9,348 nt of DNA. It comes from Actinomycetes bacterium (lineage in GTDB: Bacteria; Actinomycetota; Coriobacteriia; WRKU01). The notes under the pieces were generated by a model. It searched no databases, was not told where the DNA came from, and was given only the letters and a program-made list of their open reading frames with translations. Of this stretch, positions 6,264 to 9,348 are shown in pieces. Every line of letters begins with the position of its first letter. Position 1 is the stretch's first letter. The stretch is from contig WQXV01000028.1 in the NCBI GenBank assembly GCA_009781565.1, forward strand, positions 1 to 9,348, read 5' to 3'. Made by a program: the position numbers and the translations under genes.

Positions 6264-8108
6264 CTATGCCTCGTAATAGAAGAGCACACTGCCGTACTCG
6301 ACCATGTCTCCATCCTCTACTACGATCTGACGGATGGTACCGGCTTCTTCAGCGGAGAGCTCATTCATCAGCTTCATCGCCTCCACAATGCAGAGCGGAT
6401 CGCCCTCTTTGACGCTATCTCCTACTTTGACAAAGGGACCAGCATCCGGTGACGGTGAGGCATAAAAGGTCCCGACCATCGGCGAGGTGATCGCTTTGTA
6501 GGTGTCCTTCTCGGGAGCGACAGCTCCTACCTTGGCCGCCGGTATGCTGGGCGCCTCTGTCGTATTGGCAAGAGGTGCTTCCACGGTTGCGACCGGTGCA
6601 GCTCCTGCCTTGCGCAATGTGATGGTGTTCTCGCCTTCGGTGACGGTGATCTCAGCGATGTCACTGGCTGAGAGGGTCTCCATAAGTTCACGAATCTGTC
6701 CCACATCCACGGTATCTTCCTCTCTTACGACCGATGCTTCATGACCTGTCATAAAGACTATGCCCTCAGCATCCTTGCGATGTTTCTCCAGGTAGGCGCG
6801 TGCCTCGACGGGGAACAGCGCATACATCAATACATCTTCCTCAGATTTGGCCAGATCGCCGATCTCAGCACTGAACTGATCATAGGTTGCGGTGACAAGT
6901 GACCCGGGACGTACATCGTCTTGCAGGAACGAGTCATCTCCCAGCACTTTCTCACGCAGGCCTTGCGCGATCGGACCGGGTGCTTTGCCATAGAGCCCCT
7001 TGAGATAATCCTTCATCTCTTGTGAGACCACGCTCCAGCGCTTTCCGGTCAAAACATTCATGACCGCCTGCGTTCCGACGATCTGGGACATCGGCGTCAC
7101 CAGCGGTGGATAGCCGACCTCGGCACGCACGATCGGGATCTCCTCGAGTACATCGGGGAGCCGATCGAGTGATTTTTGGATATCGAGCTGCGATACCAGG
7201 TTCGACATCATGCCACCAGGGACTTGGTGACTGAATACCTCCATGGAAAGGATCGAGGTGGTACCGCGTTGGTATTTGCGTGTTTCGCGCACATCCTCCC
7301 AATACTGGGCGATCTCGAAGAGGAGATCCAGGTCAAGACCGGTATCGAACTCGCTCTCCTTGAGCGCGGCGACCATCATCTCGGTCGCGGGTTGACTGTT
7401 GCCGAATGCGAGGGCGACGGCAGCGGTATCGATGATCTCGGCGCCCGCTTCAATACCCTTGAGATAGTTCATCGGAGCCATGCCACCGATATAGTGGGTA
7501 TGCAGATGGATCGGCAGGTCGACCTCGCCTTTTATCGCCTCGACCAGCGCGGCGGTTCTAAAGGGGGTGAGCATACCTGCCATATCCTTGATACAGATCG
7601 TATCAGCTCCCAGATCACGCAATTGCATCGCGTATTCCAAGAAGGCATCGATGGTATGCACTGGAGATATCGTATAACTGATCGCTCCCTCGAAGAGCCC
7701 TCCGCATTCTTTGATCGCACGAGCGCAGACCTCGACGTTGCGGATATCGTTGAGCGCATCGAAGACACGGAAGACATGCATGCCGTTACGCTTCGAGACC
7801 TTGATGAATCGATCGACGATATCATCGGAATAGTGGTGGTATCCCACCAGATTCTGCCCACGAACAAGCATCTGAAGTGGTGTTTTAGGGCAATGCTGCT
7901 TGATAGTTCGCAGGCGCTCCCAAGGATTTTCATCCAAAAAGCGCAGACAGGTATCAAATGTCGCGCCTCCCCATGCCTCGAGCGACCAGTAGCCCACCTG
8001 ATCCATGGTAGCCAGGATCGGTACCATGTCTCCGATCTCCATGCGAGTCGCCCACAGTGATTGATGGGCGTCACGAAGCGTCGTATCCGTGATTCCTATG
8101 CGGCGCAT
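6264..8108 (-). CDS. pycB: Pyruvate carboxylase subunit B / oxaloacetate decarboxylase alpha-type carboxyltransferase fused to AccB
   Basis: 614 aa. It transfers CO2 from biotin to pyruvate (or the reverse). Residues 1-290 form the HMGL-like TIM-barrel carboxyltransferase: TDTTLRDAHQSLWATRM (7-23) with metal ligand D13, K174 in IKDMAG (the carboxylated lysine position), and H203/H205 in HLHTH. Residues 290-455 are the PYC/OADA conserved domain (SHQVPGGMMSNL). From about 467 to the end the sequence is a full AccB: an N-terminal module (QIRELMETLSASDIAEITV), an Ala/Pro linker (501-535), and a biotinyl domain with the AccB thumb (SPMVGTFYASPSPDAGPF) and biotin site EAMKLMNE, lysine 579. The frame is open 17 codons further upstream, but the ATG at 8108 has GGAGGT 6 nt before it and starts at the conserved RRIGITDTTLRD. 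No OadB/OadG sodium-pump subunits are present and accC is adjacent, so pyruvate carboxylase is favoured over a decarboxylase pump or transcarboxylase. First gene of the operon. Confidence 0.9.
   Translation of the reverse strand: MRRIGITDTTLRDAHQSLWATRMEIGDMVPILATMDQVGYWSLEAWGGATFDTCLRFLDENPWERLRTIKQHCPKTPLQMLVRGQNLVGYHHYSDDIVDRFIKVSKRNGMHVFRVFDALNDIRNVEVCARAIKECGGLFEGAISYTISPVHTIDAFLEYAMQLRDLGADTICIKDMAGMLTPFRTAALVEAIKGEVDLPIHLHTHYIGGMAPMNYLKGIEAGAEIIDTAAVALAFGNSQPATEMMVAALKESEFDTGLDLDLLFEIAQYWEDVRETRKYQRGTTSILSMEVFSHQVPGGMMSNLVSQLDIQKSLDRLPDVLEEIPIVRAEVGYPPLVTPMSQIVGTQAVMNVLTGKRWSVVSQEMKDYLKGLYGKAPGPIAQGLREKVLGDDSFLQDDVRPGSLVTATYDQFSAEIGDLAKSEEDVLMYALFPVEARAYLEKHRKDAEGIVFMTGHEASVVREEDTVDVGQIRELMETLSASDIAEITVTEGENTITLRKAGAAPVATVEAPLANTTEAPSIPAAKVGAVAPEKDTYKAITSPMVGTFYASPSPDAGPFVKVGDSVKEGDPLCIVEAMKLMNELSAEEAGTIRQIVVEDGDMVEYGSVLFYYEA
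6708..6724 (-). promoter_or_regulatory. Possible internal ribosome site and GTG start for a free AccB
   Basis: Inside the fusion gene, GAGAGGAAG (6724-6716) lies before an in-frame GTG (6710-6708, codon 467), with 8 nt between the AGG and the GTG. The GTG falls where AccB proteins begin: VDVGQIRELME here against E. coli MDIRKIKKLIE (recalled). Initiation would give a 148-aa carrier, near the usual AccB length. The SD-like run may be chance in a Glu-rich stretch (AGA GAG GAA), so confidence is limited. Confidence 0.35.
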
Positions 8109-8147
8109 AAGCAGACCTCCCTCGCGAATCGTGCCGTCGAGCTTACT

Positions 8148-8160
8148 GGTGGTAACCACC
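8148..8160. promoter_or_regulatory. Palindromic operator candidate over the pycB-accC transcription start
   Basis: GGTGGT, one central base, then ACCACC: a 13-bp palindrome with 6-bp arms. It begins one base after the TATAAT box of the minus-strand promoter, so it is centred close to the predicted +1. This is a typical place for a repressor site. The regulator is not identifiable; it does not match the BirA or FadR operators as I know them. Confidence 0.45.
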
Positions 8161-8161
8161 T

Positions 8162-8190
8162 ATTATACGGTAATCTGTTCTTGAAGCCAC
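8162..8190 (-). promoter_or_regulatory. Promoter of the pycB-accC-asp23-nusB-xseB-dxs-tlyA operon
   Basis: A perfect -10 TATAAT (8167-8162) on the minus strand, with GTGGCT (8190-8185) at 17-nt spacing as a poor -35 (3 of 6). The predicted start is near 8155, giving a leader of about 47 nt before the ATG at 8108. A perfect -10 with a weak -35 may point to activator dependence. Confidence 0.55.
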
Positions 8191-8208
8191 GAAAACGCTT
8201 ATCTGCGG

Positions 8209-8214
8209 TATGAT
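8209..8214 (+). promoter_or_regulatory. Tentative -10 box for the surface-protein gene
   Basis: TATGAT at 8209-8214 matches the -10 consensus at 5 of 6 positions. The only good -35-like hexamer, TTGAAG at 8181-8186, is 22 nt away, which is too far for a normal promoter. The start would fall near 8221, just before the perfect palindrome. Confidence 0.3.
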
Positions 8215-8229
8215 GTGGTGGTTGATACG

Positions 8230-8247
8230 CATCACATCGATGTGATG
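8230..8247. promoter_or_regulatory. Perfect 18-bp palindrome upstream of the surface-protein gene
   Basis: CATCACATCGATGTGATG reads the same on both strands with no spacer. It lies 16 nt before the AAGGAG SD and about 10 nt after the tentative start point of the plus-strand transcript. It could be a dimeric-regulator operator. As RNA it could fold into a 7-bp stem with a UCGA loop. GGTGGT, the half-site of the other palindrome, flanks it on both sides (8217-8222 and 8247-8252). Confidence 0.55.
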
Positions 8248-8275
8248 GTGGTGTTTGAATACGAAGGAGTACATG

Positions 8276-9259
8276 ATGAAAAGAATTGATGGGAAGTTCC
8301 TCTTAGTGTGCCTACTGACCTTGCTTCTGTTTGCAATACCGATGGTCGCCTCAGCGGTACCTCTTGCCCCTCTTGAGCTGGAGACGATGTATGCGAGTGA
8401 TCTCTATATGCCGGGCATCATGTTCGATGTCGTGGCGATCAACCCGATCCGCCTCGATCATGTCGATGTGAATCTTGAGCAAGGAACCCATGACATCGAG
8501 ATCTGGGCAATGCAGGGATCTTTTCAGGATGACCCCACAAATGCCAGTGGAAATTGGACAAGGATCGGCGAAGCAAGAGTCACCTCATTAGGCACTGATG
8601 TGGGAACTCCGGTACCTATCGATCTCTCCTCGATCGGGATCATCGATGGCGACAGTTGTGCCCTCTATATCTATTGCTCAGGCGATGAGGGAGCCAACAC
8701 GTGGAATACTATCTCGAGCACGGGCGCTCTGGGCGATGTTATCGCTGATGACGAGAACGTTGAGATTCTCATGGGGATCAACGTCCATAATCATTTTGAT
8801 CCAGAGGCCAGACTTACCATTTGGAACGGCACACTCTACTACAACCTTTGGCAACCGGGCGCGGGCTTCGACCTCACCGTAATAGCCGGTCCGGGAGGAC
8901 AAGTTGAGGTAACAAGCGCGGTTATCCGCTATGCATGTGACGTTTTCATTCCTGGACTAACTCACGATACACCGATCATGGCTGTTGCAATCCCCGATGC
9001 GGGATATCGCTTCGTTGGTTGGCAGGAAAAACTACCTGTCGGAGAGCCACCAGTGGCCCCTAATGTATTGGCAAATCCGTTGAATTTTCTCATGCCTCCG
9101 CGAGACGTTTATCTAGAAGCGATCTTCGAGGAAATCCCCGTTGACAAGCCAGTCGTGCCTCCCACCGGGGATAGTCTCATCTCGTTCATGCCTCTGCTCA
9201 CGGTACTTATCAGTTGTGCCGTGGCAAGTGTGCCTCTGAGTAAACGTCGCGAACGTTAA
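8276..9259 (+). CDS. Secreted cell-wall protein with InlB-type repeat and VPPTG sorting signal
   Basis: 327 aa; not a named gene. The signal peptide has basic residues (KR, K7), a hydrophobic core (8-23) and likely cleavage after VASA (27). Residues about 35-195 form a beta-rich domain (MFDVVAINPIRLDHVDVNLEQG, EIWAMQGSF, NWTRIGEARV, a Gly/Asp-rich end) resembling the sandwich domain seen in other secreted proteins. Residues 198-285 resemble the divergent InlB B-repeat (Flg_new-like): LTVIAGPGGQV, AIPDAGYRFVGW, FLMPPRDVYLEAIFEE. The C-terminus has VPPTG (294-298), a hydrophobic stretch (301-320) and the basic tail SKRRER: a variant LPXTG signal for sortase anchoring. ATG at 8276 is chosen because AAGGAG ends 6 nt before it; ATG at 8273 and TTG at 8255 are in frame but badly placed. 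Divergent from the carboxylase operon; no sortase gene is seen. Role unknown, perhaps adhesion. Confidence 0.8.
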   Translation: MKRIDGKFLLVCLLTLLLFAIPMVASAVPLAPLELETMYASDLYMPGIMFDVVAINPIRLDHVDVNLEQGTHDIEIWAMQGSFQDDPTNASGNWTRIGEARVTSLGTDVGTPVPIDLSSIGIIDGDSCALYIYCSGDEGANTWNTISSTGALGDVIADDENVEILMGINVHNHFDPEARLTIWNGTLYYNLWQPGAGFDLTVIAGPGGQVEVTSAVIRYACDVFIPGLTHDTPIMAVAIPDAGYRFVGWQEKLPVGEPPVAPNVLANPLNFLMPPRDVYLEAIFEEIPVDKPVVPPTGDSLISFMPLLTVLISCAVASVPLSKRRER

Positions 9260-9270
9260 TATACACTCCG

Positions 9271-9318
9271 AAAAACCTGCAATTTTAGAATCGCTCTTCG
9301 GAGCGATTCTTTTTGCAG
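9271..9318 (+). terminator. Strong rho-independent terminator, probably bidirectional
   Basis: A perfect 10-bp stem (9287-9296 with 9301-9310) is closed by a C(TTCG)G tetraloop and followed by TTTTT (9310-9314), starting 28 nt past the TAA. An outer stem CTGCAA (9277-9282) with TTGCAG (9313-9318) encloses it, and AAAAA at 9271-9275 would be the U tract on the minus strand. This supports termination in both directions, with a converging gene beyond the right edge. Nothing definite can be read in 9319-9348. Confidence 0.9.
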
Positions 9319-9348
9319 TCTAATCGGCCGACCGAGGCGCGTTTCTCG

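Noticed and set aside
6264..8108. Sodium-pumping oxaloacetate decarboxylase alpha subunit
   Set aside because: No OadB/OadG membrane subunits are nearby, a biotin carboxylase gene is adjacent, and the carrier is AccB-like; pyruvate carboxylase is a better fit, though not proven.
8109..8159. N-terminal extension of the carboxyltransferase to the codon at 8159
   Set aside because: It would include the operator-like palindrome and the GGAGGT SD, start upstream of the predicted transcription start, and precede the conserved RRIGITDTTLRD start.
8255..8275. TTG at 8255 as the start of the surface protein
   Set aside because: The AAGGAG site lies downstream of it and correctly spaced for the ATG at 8276, which also gives a normal signal peptide.
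9320..9348. Possible C-terminal end of a minus-strand gene (TAG at 9322-9320)
   Set aside because: Only eight codons are visible. The bidirectional terminator suggests a converging gene, but this short stretch cannot be called.
1..9348. CRISPR arrays, tRNA or rRNA genes, insertion sequences, prophage or defence genes
   Set aside because: No spaced direct-repeat arrays, tRNA-like cloverleafs, transposase motifs or defence-protein motifs were seen on either strand.

Overview
The window looks like chromosomal housekeeping DNA from a Gram-positive anaerobe of moderate-to-high GC. The signs are GTG as well as ATG starts, strong Shine-Dalgarno (SD) sites, a sortase-type surface protein, an iron-sulfur serine dehydratase, and the Gram-positive gene order acc/pyc-asp23-nusB-xseB-dxs-tlyA. 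The protein sequences feel closest to Coriobacteriia (Actinomycetota), with some Clostridia as the alternative. This assignment is an impression from memory of families, not a database result.

Layout. Positions 1-348 (minus) hold the N-terminal part of the L-serine dehydratase beta subunit; the gene runs off the left edge. Positions 394-638 (minus) hold a small unrecognised one-helix membrane protein followed by a terminator hairpin. Positions 639-883 are intergenic and carry a three-copy GTGAGCGG motif. Positions 884-8108 (minus) are one tightly packed seven-gene operon, read right to left: a pyruvate/oxaloacetate carboxyltransferase fused to a complete AccB-type biotin carrier, biotin carboxylase (accC), an Asp23/Gls24 protein, nusB, xseB, dxs and tlyA. 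It has a TATAAT box at 8162-8167 with a palindrome lying over the expected start point. Positions 8109-8275 form a divergent control region with a second, perfect 18-bp palindrome. Positions 8276-9259 (plus) encode a secreted protein with a VPPTG sorting signal, followed by a strong and probably bidirectional terminator.

How the genes work together. The first two operon genes form a biotin-dependent carboxylase: AccC carboxylates the carrier domain and the carboxyltransferase domain passes CO2 to pyruvate, making oxaloacetate. The carrier half looks like AccB rather than a usual pyruvate-carboxylase or oxaloacetate-decarboxylase tail, so the same AccC/AccB pair could also serve acetyl-CoA carboxylase. 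Asp23-type proteins next to accBC are linked to lipid homeostasis in Bacillus. The rest of the operon covers rRNA transcription (NusB), DNA repair (XseB), isoprenoid and cofactor synthesis (Dxs) and rRNA 2'-O-methylation (TlyA).

The most interesting observation is the carboxyltransferase-AccB fusion. It keeps an in-frame GTG with an SD-like sequence exactly where a free AccB would begin. I saw no defence system, CRISPR array, tRNA, rRNA or transposon.
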